This document shows positions 33,317 through 43,054 of a stretch of DNA of 64,000 nt, in pieces. The notes under the pieces are model-generated. The model made no database searches and was not told where the DNA came from. It was given only the letters and a program-made list of their open reading frames with translations. The translations under genes and the position numbers were made by a program. Every line of letters starts with the position of its first letter. Within the stretch, counting starts at the first letter, position 1. Origin of the DNA: Leifsonia psychrotolerans (GTDB lineage: Bacteria > Actinomycetota > Actinomycetes > Actinomycetales > Microbacteriaceae); contig NZ_JACCFM010000001.1 in the NCBI RefSeq assembly GCF_013410665.1, positions 248,001 through 312,000 of the forward strand. The letters are read 5' to 3'.

Positions 33317-34399
33317 GTGGTGGAAAGCCGATTGGTTGGGCCGGTGCGCATCGTGGGTGTGGGTCTGCTCGGCACGAGTGTGGGCCTGGGCCTGCGCAAC
33401 CGAGGCATCGAGACGATCCTGGCCGATGCGTCGCCGACCAACCTGAGCATTGCGATCGACTACGGCGCCGGGCGGGCCGCGCTTCCCGGCGACGCCCCCC
33501 AGCTGATCGTGGTCTGTGTGCCACCCGACGTGACCGCCGAGATCGTCGCCCGCGAACTCGAGGCGTTCCCCGACGCGATCGTGACGGATGTCGCCAGCGT
33601 CAAGTTGGCCCCGTTGGCCGAGCTGCGCGAGCGCGGCGCCGACGTGTCGCGCTACATCGGCTCCCACCCGATGGCCGGGCGCGAAAAGGGCGGCCCGCTC
33701 GCCGGGCGCGCCGACCTGTTCATCGGGCGTCCCTGGGTGGTGGCCGCGCACGGCGGCATCAGCTACCAGAAGGCCAACGCCATCGACGATCTGATTCTCG
33801 ACCTGGGCGCCGTGCTCGTGGAGATGACACCGGAGGATCACGATCGTGGCGTCGCCCTCGTCTCCCACGTGCCGCAGGTCATCTCGACCATCCTCGGCCG
33901 TCAGCTGTCCAATGCCGCGAACGCGTCGCTGAACCTGGCCGGTCAGGGGGTGCGGGACATGACCCGTCTGGCCGCCAGCGACCCGGATCTGTGGGTGCAA
34001 ATCCTCGGGGCGAACGCCGCGCCGGTGCGGGAGATTCTCGTGGCCTACCGCGAGGATCTCGACCGGTTCATCGACGCGCTCGCCGAGCCGACGGCACCCG
34101 GCGCTCGCCGCAAGCTGGCCGAGGAGATGATCGGCGGCAACGCCGGCGTGGCCCGGCTGCCCGGCAAACACGGTCAGGATCGCACGTTCGCCTCGATGAT
34201 CGTGATGATCGATGACACTCCCGGCCAGCTGGCGCGTCTGCTGCACGAGATCGGCGAGATCGGGGTGAACCTCGAAGACCTCCGGCTCGAGCACTCGCCG
34301 GGCGCCCAGATCGGCCTGGTTGAGATTTCTGTTCTCCCCGAGGTGGTTTCTCGCCTCACCGAAGAGCTGGCCGCCCGCGGCTGGCGGATTGCCGGGTAA
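33317..34399 (+). CDS. tyrA: Prephenate dehydrogenase
   Basis: Oxidative decarboxylation of prephenate in tyrosine synthesis. From GTG at 33317 (with CAGGAGA at 33304-33310) the product is 360 residues. It has an N-terminal Rossmann motif [21 protein letters not shown], the signature [11 protein letters not shown], the helical dimer domain, and a C-terminal ACT-like domain from about residue 290 ([28 protein letters not shown]), which would allow feedback control by tyrosine. Frames upstream of 33317 have no start site and low-quality sequence. Confidence 0.93.
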   Translation: MVESRLVGPVRIVGVGLLGTSVGLGLRNRGIETILADASPTNLSIAIDYGAGRAALPGDAPQLIVVCVPPDVTAEIVARELEAFPDAIVTDVASVKLAPLAELRERGADVSRYIGSHPMAGREKGGPLAGRADLFIGRPWVVAAHGGISYQKANAIDDLILDLGAVLVEMTPEDHDRGVALVSHVPQVISTILGRQLSNAANASLNLAGQGVRDMTRLAASDPDLWVQILGANAAPVREILVAYREDLDRFIDALAEPTAPGARRKLAEEMIGGNAGVARLPGKHGQDRTFASMIVMIDDTPGQLARLLHEIGEIGVNLEDLRLEHSPGAQIGLVEISVLPEVVSRLTEELAARGWRIAG

Positions 34400-34403
34400 C
34401 CCG

Positions 34404-35126
34404 ATGACCTTTTCTGAGCCCAGCCCCGCGGCATCCGAGTCGCCACAGGTTCCCCTCATCGTGGCGATCGACGGACCGGCCGGCAGCGGCAAGTCCAGTG
34501 TGAGCAAGGCGGTCGCGCGCCGCCTCGGCTACGGTTTTCTTGACACGGGCGCCGCCTACCGGGCATTCGCCTGGTTCGCGCTCGAGCGCGGCGTCGACAC
34601 GAGCGAGGCCGAAGCGGTCACCGCGACCCTGCCGTACTTCGATTACACCATCGGCACCGACCCCGACGGATACGCCGTGCTGGTCGGCGACACCGACGTG
34701 ACGGAAGCGATTCGCGACCCCCGCATCTCGGCCACGGTGAGCGCCGTCGCCCGCGTTCCGGAGGTGCGAGCGTTCCTGACGGCACTCTTCCGGAGCATTG
34801 CCAGGGAGCAGCCGTTGCCCGGCATCGTGGTGGAAGGCCGCGACATTACCACGGTCGTGGAGCCGGAGGCGGAGGTGCGCATTCTACTCACCGCCTCGGA
34901 GGAGGCTAGAATGGCTAGGCGCTCTCTAGAAATTTCGACCCAATCGGCCGAAACAGTGGCAGAACAGCTGCGATCGAGAGACGCGGCTGACTCGAAGGTT
35001 GTCGAGTTCATGAGCGCCGCAGACGGTGTGACCACCGTCGACTCCACCCATCTCGACTTCGAGCAGACCATTGACGCGGTCATCGACGTCATCACCACAC
35101 GCACCGCGAGGAACTCGCATGACTAA
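34404..35126 (+). CDS. cmk: Cytidylate kinase
   Basis: Phosphorylates CMP/dCMP. ATG at 34404 lies 4 bases after the tyrA stop and gives 240 residues. The P-loop is [20 protein letters not shown], followed by [16 protein letters not shown], the substrate-site [20 protein letters not shown] and the lid with RSLEI. It overlaps der by 8 bases, as in many actinobacteria (Rv1712-Rv1713). Confidence 0.95.
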   Translation: MTFSEPSPAASESPQVPLIVAIDGPAGSGKSSVSKAVARRLGYGFLDTGAAYRAFAWFALERGVDTSEAEAVTATLPYFDYTIGTDPDGYAVLVGDTDVTEAIRDPRISATVSAVARVPEVRAFLTALFRSIAREQPLPGIVVEGRDITTVVEPEAEVRILLTASEEARMARRSLEISTQSAETVAEQLRSRDAADSKVVEFMSAADGVTTVDSTHLDFEQTIDAVIDVITTRTARNSHD

Positions 35127-36633
35127 CGAATTCGACGACATCCCCGATGTCGACACCGAGCTGGCCGAGCGAATGGCCAACCTCGACGAAGACCTGGCGA
35201 CAGCCCGTGCCGCTGCACTGCGCACCGGCCTAGACGCCTACGAGCTCGACGAAGAAGACTTCGACGTGCTCAGCCTGGTTACGGAAGACCCCGACGCCAT
35301 CCAGTACCTGCCGGCTCTGCCGGTCATCGCCATCGTCGGCCGCCCGAACGTGGGCAAGTCGGCGCTGGTGAACCGTATCCTCGGCCGCCGTGAGGCCGTC
35401 GTCGAGGACACCCCCGGTGTGACGCGTGACCGCGTCACCTACAAGGGGGAGTGGAACGAACGCCGCTTCAGCCTGGTCGACACCGGCGGCTGGGAGCCGG
35501 ATGCCAAGGGCATCGACGCCTCCGTTGCCGCTCAGGCCGAGATCGCGATCGACCTCTCCGACCTGGTCATGTTCGTCGTGGACTCCAACGTGGGCCCCAC
35601 CTCGACCGATGAGGCCGTCGTGAAGCTGCTGCGCAAGAGCGGCAAGCCGATTTTCCTCGTCGCCAACAAGGTTGACGACATTCGCCAGGAGCCCGAAGCC
35701 GCGGCCCTCTGGTCGCTCGGTCTCGGTCAGCCGTGGCCGGTTTCGGCCGTGCACGGTCGTGGCGTCGCCGACCTGCTTGACGCGATCCTGCTCGAGCTGC
35801 CTGAGATCTCGAACGTTGCTAAGCAGGAAGTCGGCGGCCCGCGTCGCGTCGCCCTGCTCGGACGCCCGAACGTCGGCAAGTCCAGCCTGCTCAACAAGGT
35901 TGTCGGTGAGGAGCGCGTGGTCGTCAACGAGATGGCCGGCACGACTCGTGACCCGGTTGACGAGCAGGTTGAGCTCGGTGGCAAGGTGTGGCGGTTCGTT
36001 GACACCGCCGGCATCCGTCGTCGGGTGCACCTCTCGCAGGGTGCCGACTTCTACGCCTCGCTGCGCACCAGCGCGGCTCTCGAGAAGGCCGAAGTGGCTG
36101 TCGTGCTGATCGATGTGACCGAGGTCATCAGCGAGCAGGACGTGCGCATCATCGACCTGGTGCTCGAGTCGGGCCGTGCGCTCGTGCTCGCGTTCAACAA
36201 GTGGGACATGATCGACGACGACCGTCGCCGCTACCTCGAGCGTGAGATCGAGCAGGACCTGGCGCACGTCGCCTGGGCTCCGCGCGTGAACATCTCGGCG
36301 CGCACCGGTCGCCACATGGAGAAGCTGGTTCCGGCGCTTGAGGTTGCCCTTGAGTCGTGGGACACCCGCATCGCCACCGGCAAGTTCAACGCCTTCCTGG
36401 CCGAGCTCGCTGCGGCGCACCCGCACCCCGTGCGCGGTGGCAAGCAGCCGCGCATCCTGTTCGGCACGCAGGCGTCGAGCCGTCCGCCGACATTCGTGAT
36501 CTTCACCACCGGGTTCCTGGACCCGGGGTACCGTCGCTACATCACGCGTCGTCTGCGCGAGATCTACAGCTTCATCGGAACCCCGATCAACATCAGCATG
36601 CGGGTGCGCGAGAAGCGCGTACGCGGCAAGTAG
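35119..36633 (+). CDS. der: Ribosome-assembly GTPase Der (EngA)
   Basis: Tandem GTPase needed for 50S assembly. From ATG at 35119 the product is 504 residues. The first G domain starts with [15 protein letters not shown] (about residue 73), the second with [15 protein letters not shown], each followed by its [11 protein letters not shown] / DTAGIRRRV switch and NKxD motifs (VANKVDD, FNKWDM). A KH-like domain ends the protein ([23 protein letters not shown]). The N-terminal acidic extension of about 65 residues is usual in actinobacteria. Confidence 0.96.
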   Translation: MTNEFDDIPDVDTELAERMANLDEDLATARAAALRTGLDAYELDEEDFDVLSLVTEDPDAIQYLPALPVIAIVGRPNVGKSALVNRILGRREAVVEDTPGVTRDRVTYKGEWNERRFSLVDTGGWEPDAKGIDASVAAQAEIAIDLSDLVMFVVDSNVGPTSTDEAVVKLLRKSGKPIFLVANKVDDIRQEPEAAALWSLGLGQPWPVSAVHGRGVADLLDAILLELPEISNVAKQEVGGPRRVALLGRPNVGKSSLLNKVVGEERVVVNEMAGTTRDPVDEQVELGGKVWRFVDTAGIRRRVHLSQGADFYASLRTSAALEKAEVAVVLIDVTEVISEQDVRIIDLVLESGRALVLAFNKWDMIDDDRRRYLEREIEQDLAHVAWAPRVNISARTGRHMEKLVPALEVALESWDTRIATGKFNAFLAELAAAHPHPVRGGKQPRILFGTQASSRPPTFVIFTTGFLDPGYRRYITRRLREIYSFIGTPINISMRVREKRVRGK

Positions 36634-36640
36634 CCGGTGT

Positions 36641-36676
36641 AGAGCCCGTCACGACCTGGTCGTGGCGGGCTCTTTT
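36641..36676 (+). terminator. Intrinsic terminator after der
   Basis: agagcccg...cgggctct stem of about 15 pairs with a T run on the 3' side, 7 bases after the der stop. It closes the long pyrG-to-der gene run. Confidence 0.9.
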
Positions 36677-36814
36677 GTGCCCGTGTGCCGGAGTCGGCCT
36701 CGCCCCGCCCCTCCGTTGGTTGAGGAGTCGTCGACGGAGTCGACCGCGTCTCGAAACCTCGTGAGCCAATCTGCAGAACGGATGCGCGGGGTCGGGTTCC
36801 ACGGGTCGTCTCAC

Positions 36815-36981
36815 GGGGTCTCGACAAGCTCGACCAGCGGGCCTGTGGATCGTGCCCCTCCGCTGATCGACCACCCACCGTTGATCGACAACCCACCGTT
36901 GAACGACCACCCACCGTTGATCGACCACCCACCGTTGATCGACCACCCACCGTTGATCGAGCTCGTCGAGATCCCGCGACC
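36815..36981. repeat. Palindromic element with internal 18-bp tandem repeats
   Basis: The two ends are inverted copies: cggggtctcgacaagctcga at the left and tcgagctcgtcgagatcccg at the right. Between them are five 18-base units of ttgatcgaccacccaccg type at 36863, 36881, 36899, 36917 and 36935, with single-base differences. It lies in a 387-base gap (36634-37020) without genes. A shorter relative is at 38242-38322. Confidence 0.85.
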
Positions 36982-37020
36982 GTGTCTCGAGCTCATCGCA
37001 CCCGTCGAGTGCGAAGCTCG

Positions 37021-38121
37021 TCAGGGGCTCGCAGGCTCGTTGCTGGGGCCGAGATCGACGTTGGCAGCGCTCTCATCGCCCTTCCGTTTGAAGAATGACC
37101 CAACTGCACCGGCAGTACCGGCTGCGGCACCCTTGATCGCAGTTCCGGCGTGCTTCGCCGCAGTGAACGCCCGAGCTTCGTCAGGTATGCCGTCGCCGTC
37201 GATGTCCACCGAACGGAAGACATCGACAACGTCGGTCGTCTTGCCCCAGACAGCCTCGCCGAAGTCCGACACATTCTCGGCGGCAGAGTGGAATGCCCGT
37301 GCGGCCCGTGAAGGCTCCAAGAGTTCTGGCTCCGGCTTCAAGAAGTCCACGAGTGACTCGGGGAAGCCGGTGGGGGCGAGAGGGAAGGCAACGTGTGCGG
37401 CTTTGACGACGTCACGCCCGAATGTGAAACTTCCGACCCCACCGACTACCGCGCCTAGGCCGAACGGGATCGCTTTGCCCAGAGTTCCGGCTCCAAATTT
37501 TGCACTGTTCTTCAGCGCCTCGCGGGCGATGACAGTCGCGATGGGGGCGAGTGCAGAGTCGGGAAGCTGCTGAGTGAGTACCTCGCCCCAGCCAGTGGGG
37601 AGCGCCACTCCGACGGCGCCGTTGGCGATGGATCGCGCGTGATCGACTCCGCCAGCTCCCGCAGCATGGAGCACAAGCTTCGCCACTTGGCTCTGCGACT
37701 TCTGGCCGAGCAGCATCCCGAAGACAAGCGGCCGGGCTCGTTCCGCATCGCTCACTTCGATCCCATGAAGCTCTGTGGCGGCGAGGACGTAGAGGGCGCT
37801 TGACTCGTAGAAGAAGAGCAGATCGGCGACTCCGAGCCCCAGTGCAAGTGGGATACCGACCACGGGAATGGCTGCCGAAGCGCCGACCCCCGTGCTGGTG
37901 ATAGTGACGGTGGCAACGTAACGCTTCTCGAGTTCTTTGAGGATCTCCGCGGCGGTGGCATCCGGCTTCTCCCGGCGAAGTGACTTCAGGTACTCGACCA
38001 CGACAGGGCGCTGAACCACAATGGCCTGGAAGATCTTCGACCTGAAATCCTCGGACTCGGAGATATCACCAAGCACGATCTTCTCGCCCGGCAGAACGGA
38101 TGTCGGTGGGGTCGTGGCCAT
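37021..38121 (-). CDS. Uncharacterised membrane-associated protein, EcsC-like
   Basis: The 366-residue product has a hydrophobic Gly/Ala-rich core (residues about 75-110, TSTGVGASAAIPVVGIPLALGLGVADLLFF) and further such stretches near 200-260, which resembles EcsC-type proteins, though the match is by eye. Near residue 310 it has DIDGDGIPD, a calcium-binding-type DxDGDG loop. ATG at 38121 has GGAG 6 bases upstream and is preferred to ATG at 38139. No partner gene is close; palindromic repeats lie on both sides. Function unknown. Confidence 0.65.
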   Translation of the reverse strand: MATTPPTSVLPGEKIVLGDISESEDFRSKIFQAIVVQRPVVVEYLKSLRREKPDATAAEILKELEKRYVATVTITSTGVGASAAIPVVGIPLALGLGVADLLFFYESSALYVLAATELHGIEVSDAERARPLVFGMLLGQKSQSQVAKLVLHAAGAGGVDHARSIANGAVGVALPTGWGEVLTQQLPDSALAPIATVIAREALKNSAKFGAGTLGKAIPFGLGAVVGGVGSFTFGRDVVKAAHVAFPLAPTGFPESLVDFLKPEPELLEPSRAARAFHSAAENVSDFGEAVWGKTTDVVDVFRSVDIDGDGIPDEARAFTAAKHAGTAIKGAAAGTAGAVGSFFKRKGDESAANVDLGPSNEPASP

Positions 38122-38241
38122 TGGTTCTCCGGTCAGCATCGAGAAGGGGGAATCGCATCATGAGGATGCTGGCGATAACACTACCGGCGGCTGGCCCCCG
38201 CAACGCGAACGGCTCGGCATGGGATTGGGGTTGTTTTGTCA

Positions 38242-38322
38242 CGGGGTCTCGACAAGCTCGACCAGCGGGATGTCCGGCGATCGACCACCCACCGTTGATC
38301 GAGCTCGTCGAGATCCCGCGAC
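38242..38322. repeat. Second copy of the palindromic element
   Basis: Has the same ends as the element at 36815 (cacggggtctcgacaagctc left, gagctcgtcgagatcccgcg right) but only one internal 18-base unit. It lies between the 3' end of the DUF2252 gene and the EcsC-like gene. Confidence 0.85.
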
Positions 38323-38339
38323 CCAGCCTCGCGACAGCC

Positions 38340-39782
38340 TTACCCAGCGGTCGGCAGCGGGAACTTCCCCGCATCCACCGCATCCCGCAGCGCCTCGAAA
38401 TCCTCGAACGACTGCCGCGCATAGGCGTGCGACCACTCGACTATCGCCTCGTCGAACACGGTCGAGCGCCCCACATACCCGTCGATGAATGCGGCGTTGG
38501 GACTCTGCGCGTGCGCCCGCGCCAGCAACCGCCCGCAGGCATCCACATAGTCGTTGAAGGGTCCGCGCTCGAGCGCATCGATATCGAAGGACTGATTGCG
38601 GTCACGGAACTGGCGCACATAGAATCCGCGCCCGTTGGCCCGAAAGTAGCCGAGGAACGGGTCAGAAACAGCCTGCAGGATGCGCTGGCTGGTGACCACG
38701 CGGCGACCGTGATCTTCGGTGCTGCCCTCGCGGTCGCCGATGTCATCGAAAGCGCCGGCACTGTCGCTCGGCGAGAGCTCGACCGGCGCCCAGTTGATTC
38801 CGCCGAACTCGTCCACAACCGAACGGCTGGCCTGCTTGACCTGCAGCACGAGCGCTTCGCCCGTGGGGCCCGTGAGCACGAGGATGAAGCAGCGAGTGCC
38901 GACGCTGCCGACGCCAACGACGCGGCGAACAATATCCGTGGCGGTGTATTGCGAGAGCAGGAAGGCGATGTCGGGGGAGGCCGTGGAACGGTAGACCGCG
39001 AGCAGCTCTGCGACGCGTTCCTCGATCTCGGGCTCGACGTGGGTGAGGGTGGGCGGCTGTTCGATGATGGCGACCGTGCCGTCGTCGGCGCGTTCGGTGA
39101 TCTTATTGAGCACGTGTGCCGAGGTGCGCTTTTTTGAGGCGGCGATGGTGGCGTCGATGATCTTCTGGGTGGCGGGGCCGAATCGGGAGTTGCCAGTCTG
39201 CACCTCGGCCCGGAAGTAGTACCGATCCACCGCGCTGAGTTGGAGCATTTCCCGCAGCCCGGTGCGGTAGGCGGCTGCGGCGCGGAGGGCGGCCGTGCGG
39301 GTCTGCTTGGGTGAGAACTTCTTGTGCTGGGCGGCGATGACGACGCTGGTCACCAGCCGCTTCACATCCCATTCCCAGGGGCCGAATGTGGCCTCGTCGA
39401 AGTCGTTGAGGTCGAACACCATGGTGCGTTGCGGGGAGGCGAACAGGCCGAAGTTGGCGATGTGGGCATCGCCGCAGATGACGACGCCAGCTTCAGTGTT
39501 GGTGGTGCCGGCCAGATCGGCGACCTGCAGCGCGGCGCTGCCGCGGTAGAACGCGAACGGGTTGGCGAGCATCCGCTCGAGTCGCAACGGAACCAGCTCA
39601 GGCAGTCTGGACTCGTTTTGGGTGGCGATGATGCCGAGGGGATCGCGGTCGTTCCAGGCGAGGTAGGTGGCGTGGGCCGAGCGCGGGATGAAGGCTCGGG
39701 CGGCCTTGCCGTCGGCGCGGCGCTGATCATGGCTGGCGACCGGGGCGTGGTCGAAGCGGAGACGTCCGGACACTTCATTCAT
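38340..39782 (-). CDS. DUF2252 family protein
   Basis: From ATG at 39782 the product is 480 residues, the usual size of DUF2252 proteins. Typical stretches are ARAFIPRSAHATYLAWNDRD near the N-terminus, NPFAFYRGSAALQVADLA, ICGDAHIANFGLFASPQR and FDLNDFDEATFGPWEWDVKRL. The GDAHIANFG and DLNDFDEA motifs look like the catalytic and metal-binding loops of aminoglycoside-phosphotransferase-like kinases. The frame is open up to 39917, but the extra part lies in repeat sequence. The substrate is unknown. Confidence 0.88.
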   Translation of the reverse strand: MNEVSGRLRFDHAPVASHDQRRADGKAARAFIPRSAHATYLAWNDRDPLGIIATQNESRLPELVPLRLERMLANPFAFYRGSAALQVADLAGTTNTEAGVVICGDAHIANFGLFASPQRTMVFDLNDFDEATFGPWEWDVKRLVTSVVIAAQHKKFSPKQTRTAALRAAAAYRTGLREMLQLSAVDRYYFRAEVQTGNSRFGPATQKIIDATIAASKKRTSAHVLNKITERADDGTVAIIEQPPTLTHVEPEIEERVAELLAVYRSTASPDIAFLLSQYTATDIVRRVVGVGSVGTRCFILVLTGPTGEALVLQVKQASRSVVDEFGGINWAPVELSPSDSAGAFDDIGDREGSTEDHGRRVVTSQRILQAVSDPFLGYFRANGRGFYVRQFRDRNQSFDIDALERGPFNDYVDACGRLLARAHAQSPNAAFIDGYVGRSTVFDEAIVEWSHAYARQSFEDFEALRDAVDAGKFPLPTAG

Positions 39783-39888
39783 GGCAGTCGCTCTCCCTCG
39801 GATGCCCCGGCGTACGTCGCCGGATGCGGCTGAGGCACACGCTACTCGGGCGACGCGGTGGTGACCAGATCCCGGGGGATGCCATCTC

Positions 39889-39915
39889 CGCTGATCGAGC
39901 CTGTCGAGATCCCGC
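39889..39915. repeat. Half copy of the palindromic element
   Basis: ctgatcgagcctgtcgagatcccgc matches the right end of the elements at 36815 and 38242 with few differences. No left end is seen nearby, so this is a remnant or solo half. Confidence 0.65.
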
Positions 39916-39937
39916 AAGCCGCTCCCCAGACAGGCAA

Positions 39938-39971
39938 ACGGCGGGCGACGCTCTAACGTCGCCCGCCGTTC
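39938..39971 (-). terminator. Hairpin terminator of the small membrane protein gene
   Basis: Perfect 14-bp stem (39938-39951 with 39958-39971) and a 6-base loop, 20 bases downstream of the stop of the minus-strand gene 39992-40459. No strong T run. Confidence 0.7.
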
Positions 39972-39991
39972 GCGGGGTGTACGGAGGCTGG

Positions 39992-40459
39992 TTAGCGAGT
40001 ACTGTGCGGGTCGCTCTCGGTCGACGTCGGGTTGTTCGAAGTCGGGTTGGTCGCAGGCGCCTCGGCGGCCGGAGCGTTGGTCACGGTGGCCGGAGCCGCG
40101 GAATCCGTGCTGAGTGCCGGCGCGTCGACGGTCGCGATGTCATCGAGTTCGTACACGCTCGCCGGGGCGATGGGCGTGAGGACAGCAGCCTTTTGGACGC
40201 CCTGCAGGTGGGCGTGAACGGCGAGGGCGATGAGGAAGCCCAGAACGCCGGCGCCGATGATCGCGGTGCCGATGGCGGCGCCCGACTGAGCGGCGAAGAG
40301 GCCCGGGTAGTCGGCCTTGCCCGCGGTGTAGATGGCGGACTGGTTTGAGTTGGAGGAGGTCACGAGCAGGTATCCGCCGACGACTGCGACGATCGAGACA
40401 ATCCACAATGCAATGAGCGGGAGATTGACTTTCGTTGCGGCGGGGGTGATCTGAGACAT
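39992..40459 (-). CDS. Small membrane protein with Ala/Thr/Pro-rich tail
   Basis: The 155-residue product starts at ATG 40459 with AAGGAA just upstream. It has two membrane helices (about residues 13-35, LPLIALWIVSIVAVVGGYLLV, and 60-82). A low-complexity tail follows, rich in Ala, Thr, Pro, Asn and Ser from about residue 100. The frame is open to 40792, but that part would run into the tRNA gene. No function can be named. Confidence 0.7.
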   Translation of the reverse strand: MSQITPAATKVNLPLIALWIVSIVAVVGGYLLVTSSNSNQSAIYTAGKADYPGLFAAQSGAAIGTAIIGAGVLGFLIALAVHAHLQGVQKAAVLTPIAPASVYELDDIATVDAPALSTDSAAPATVTNAPAAEAPATNPTSNNPTSTESDPHSTR

Positions 40460-40749
40460 GAGTTCCTTTGCGGTGGGGTGCGGCCCATACGGACCGTTGA
40501 TCACGGTAGGGCGGTGGGCTTTGCGTTTGCTATGAGCGGGCTGGGGATCTTCACAGTGGCGGCTCGACGAGAAGCGGCGCGGTCGGGCCCTGAATTCGGC
40601 CGGATGCGCGGCTTCCGGGACCGAATCCGGCGGCCAAACACGCGCGGGCGACGGGGAGTGAACGCAAGTGCTCCGCGGAGGCGGTAGGCTAGTCGAGTTG
40701 TCTCTTGTAGGTGCACATCGGTTCGCCGAGGTGCGCTGGGGAGTAGCCA

Positions 40750-40826
<77 letters not shown>

Positions 40827-40866
40827 AAGGGCCGTTCGCGAAACTCTTTGCGAAACTGCCTAATAG

Positions 40867-40898
40867 AAATCGCTCCTGAGAAATCTCAGGAGCGATTT
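40867..40898 (+). terminator. Intrinsic terminator after tRNA-Pro
   Basis: aaatcgctcctgag / ctcaggagcgattt stem of 14 pairs with a short aaat loop, then tttg. It stops the tRNA transcript and lies at the island edge. Confidence 0.85.
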
Positions 40899-40989
40899 TG
40901 CATTTCAGCGGCGAATTCTGTGCCGCGCGTGCCGAATAATGCGCGTGTCCTCATCTGTCGACGTGTTCGAATCCAGGTTAACGACTTTC

Positions 40990-41016
40990 AGGCGCACCGA
41001 ATTGTTCGGTACGCCT
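40990..41016. repeat. Inverted repeat between tRNA and the transposase-like gene
   Basis: aggcgcaccgaa and ttcggtacgcct, 12-base arms with one mismatched position and a 3-base centre. It lies 44 bases beyond the stop of the 664-residue gene. It may be a terminator for that operon or an element-end site. Confidence 0.55.
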
Positions 41017-41059
41017 CGGTTTTGCCCTCTCGGGCCGTGTCGTGGGCCTGGGGGCCGGG

Positions 41060-43054
41060 CTATGTCCGCCGCGGCGGCCCGCCGGTCTCGTCTGACGGAG
41101 CAGGTTTCACCTTGTCGGGGCGCACGACGCCGGCCGGGTAGGTGTCGGTGTAGGGGTTGTGCCATTCGCGGTCGCGGCGACGGACAGTACGTTCGGCGGC
41201 GGGACCGGTGGTCAGAGCTTTCGCGTCGGCCTTGATTTTGTCGCTGACGAATGCCGCGATTTTGCGGATGTTGAAGTTGGTTATCAGTATGGTGATGATG
41301 ATTTGTGCAGCGCCCATGCCGCGCACGCGGCGGCGGTTTGCGGATTCGATGTCTTCGGTGCCGCCGCTCTTGAGCTGCTGGTTGATGGACTCGATGGAGT
41401 TGCGCGCGTGGGTGTGGAATTCCTCCCACTCAGGGCTGCCGAAGTCAAAGGCCTGCGCCTGCCGGCGAAAGTCTGCTGTGTTGAATGCGACGGACTGCTT
41501 GATGCAGATGGTGTCGGGGAAATATGGGACGTCGTCCGGGTGCACGCCGGGGCGTGCCTTCGGTGTGGCGGTCTTCATAAGTTCGCGGATAGGGCATGTC
41601 ACGGTCGGGCTGGGGCCGAGCGCGGGGCAACGCAGCATGGTGCGGCCGTTCTCGTTTGGCTTTTCCTTTTGGTGTAGCTCAAAGGCCTTGCGCTCTTTGA
41701 TTCGTGCACGGTAGGTCTCGGTGTCGATGAGGCCACTGACGGAGTCTTTTGTAGCATTCAGGAGCGGTTTCGGGGTGCCGGGGCAGTACACACCACCTTC
41801 GACGAAGTAGGCGCCATTCTTGTCAGTCGCGTCCTCATTGTCGGTTGCGTCCTTCTTGCCAGTTGTGCCCTTCTTGCTAGTTGAGTCCTTCTCGCCGCCT
41901 CGAATGCCCAAACGGTCGACTCGGTAATCAGTGGAAGGCGTGAATCCTTCGGCGAACGCCGGGTCGTGAAGTCGTTCTTGAAGTGAGTTGGCCCAATACT
42001 GTTTATCAGCATCGGCGACGCCGGGTGTCAGTCCGATGGTCTTCGCGGCGCGCATAAGTGAGACGGCTTCTTCGGCGACGGCCACGTTGGGGCGGCTGAG
42101 GGTTGCTGCGACGATGAGGCTGGGGAAGCGTGATGTCCCGGGAGCTTCGGAGTCGGTGCGTGTGGCGAGGTTACCCATCCAACCCCAGGAGTAATTGGTC
42201 GAGGTTTTTGCCTCTGGAGCGGTCTGGTCTGCCTGCCCCTTCGTGTAGTCGGTTCGCTCGCCCGCTTTGACGTGCCAGCCGGCGTGCGCATCGACGGGCC
42301 CGGGAGTCAGGAGCCCTTGCACGCCAATCTTCTTCTCTTTCGCGACGCGTGCGGCGAGGGTCTTGTGTGAGTAGCCCTTCTTCGTTGGTGTGCTGAGGTA
42401 GGTCTGGTCAAACGAGATGTCGAGCTTGCTCGAGATTCGTCGAATGTGGCGGGGTTGCTCGTGGAAGGTCATGACCACGAAGCGCCGCGTGAACTCATCG
42501 AGTCTGGCTTTGTGCTTCTCCTCAAGCTCACGGTCGTGAGCCGCAAGGATTGCCTGAATCTCTGTGTAAGTCTTGGAGTGGCGGCGTTCCTGCGGGAACG
42601 GGTCCATGAGGTCGTTGAGGCGGTGGAACGCGCGATGAACGTTGTGGTACCAGCGCTTCGTTTCACCGATGTGGCCGATGAATGCGTTCGAAGAGCGTTC
42701 CAGCCCGAGCAGTTCTCGTGATTCATCGCCGAGACCGTGCTGAAAGAGGGCCGTTAGCAGCGTGAGATGCATTGCTTCACCTTGCTTGGCAAGTATGAGC
42801 AACCCCGTCAGGAGAGCTCGTTCGGAGATGAGCGCGGGGCGCCCACCGATGCCGACGCCATGGGAGTCTTCCGCCTTCCATTCTTCGATGCGTTCCAGTA
42901 CACCCGTCTTGCGTACGCGTTGTTCCATGAGGGCAACGGTGTTGTGGTCGATAACCTGATGGATTCGCCCGCGGCCCATGACCTCGTCCTGGGTAATGCC
43001 GCCTAAGTCTGAATTGAGCCACGTGAAAGCGTGGTCGATGTCACCGGCGCTCAT
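41060..43054 (-). CDS. DDE-transposase-like protein, 664 residues
   Basis: Last gene of a four-gene operon; its ATG shares one base with the stop of the gene before it (TGATG at 43054). Putative RNase H-fold residues are the Asp of KLDISFDQTYL (about 217), the Asp of GVADADKQYWANSL (about 350) and the Glu of HARNSIESINQQLKSGG (about 570), in the order D-D-E. The C-terminal block resembles the end of IS1182/ISL3-type transposases (RRRVRGMGAAQIIITILITNFNIRKI). The N-terminal 100 residues include a helical, possibly DNA-binding part, and there is a Lys/Thr/Asp-rich linker near 395-420. It is larger than a normal transposase. No IS inverted ends or target duplication were seen. The role is unknown; the family call is by eye. 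Confidence 0.6.
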   Translation of the reverse strand: MSAGDIDHAFTWLNSDLGGITQDEVMGRGRIHQVIDHNTVALMEQRVRKTGVLERIEEWKAEDSHGVGIGGRPALISERALLTGLLILAKQGEAMHLTLLTALFQHGLGDESRELLGLERSSNAFIGHIGETKRWYHNVHRAFHRLNDLMDPFPQERRHSKTYTEIQAILAAHDRELEEKHKARLDEFTRRFVVMTFHEQPRHIRRISSKLDISFDQTYLSTPTKKGYSHKTLAARVAKEKKIGVQGLLTPGPVDAHAGWHVKAGERTDYTKGQADQTAPEAKTSTNYSWGWMGNLATRTDSEAPGTSRFPSLIVAATLSRPNVAVAEEAVSLMRAAKTIGLTPGVADADKQYWANSLQERLHDPAFAEGFTPSTDYRVDRLGIRGGEKDSTSKKGTTGKKDATDNEDATDKNGAYFVEGGVYCPGTPKPLLNATKDSVSGLIDTETYRARIKERKAFELHQKEKPNENGRTMLRCPALGPSPTVTCPIRELMKTATPKARPGVHPDDVPYFPDTICIKQSVAFNTADFRRQAQAFDFGSPEWEEFHTHARNSIESINQQLKSGGTEDIESANRRRVRGMGAAQIIITILITNFNIRKIAAFVSDKIKADAKALTTGPAAERTVRRRDREWHNPYTDTYPAGVVRPDKVKPAPSDETGGPPRRT

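Noticed and set aside
33008..34507. A 499-codon minus-strand frame
   Set aside because: Shadow of rluB and tyrA; same explanation.
35230..36426. A 398-codon minus-strand frame
   Set aside because: Antisense to der.
36863..36952. Possible CRISPR array
   Set aside because: Directly adjoining 18-bp units without spacers, lying inside a palindromic element, and no cas genes in the window.
40965..40974. gttcgaatcc as a second tRNA or attachment site
   Set aside because: Only the T-loop-like ten bases match; no stems close around it and it is not a copy of the tRNA-Pro 3' end. Kept only as a remark.
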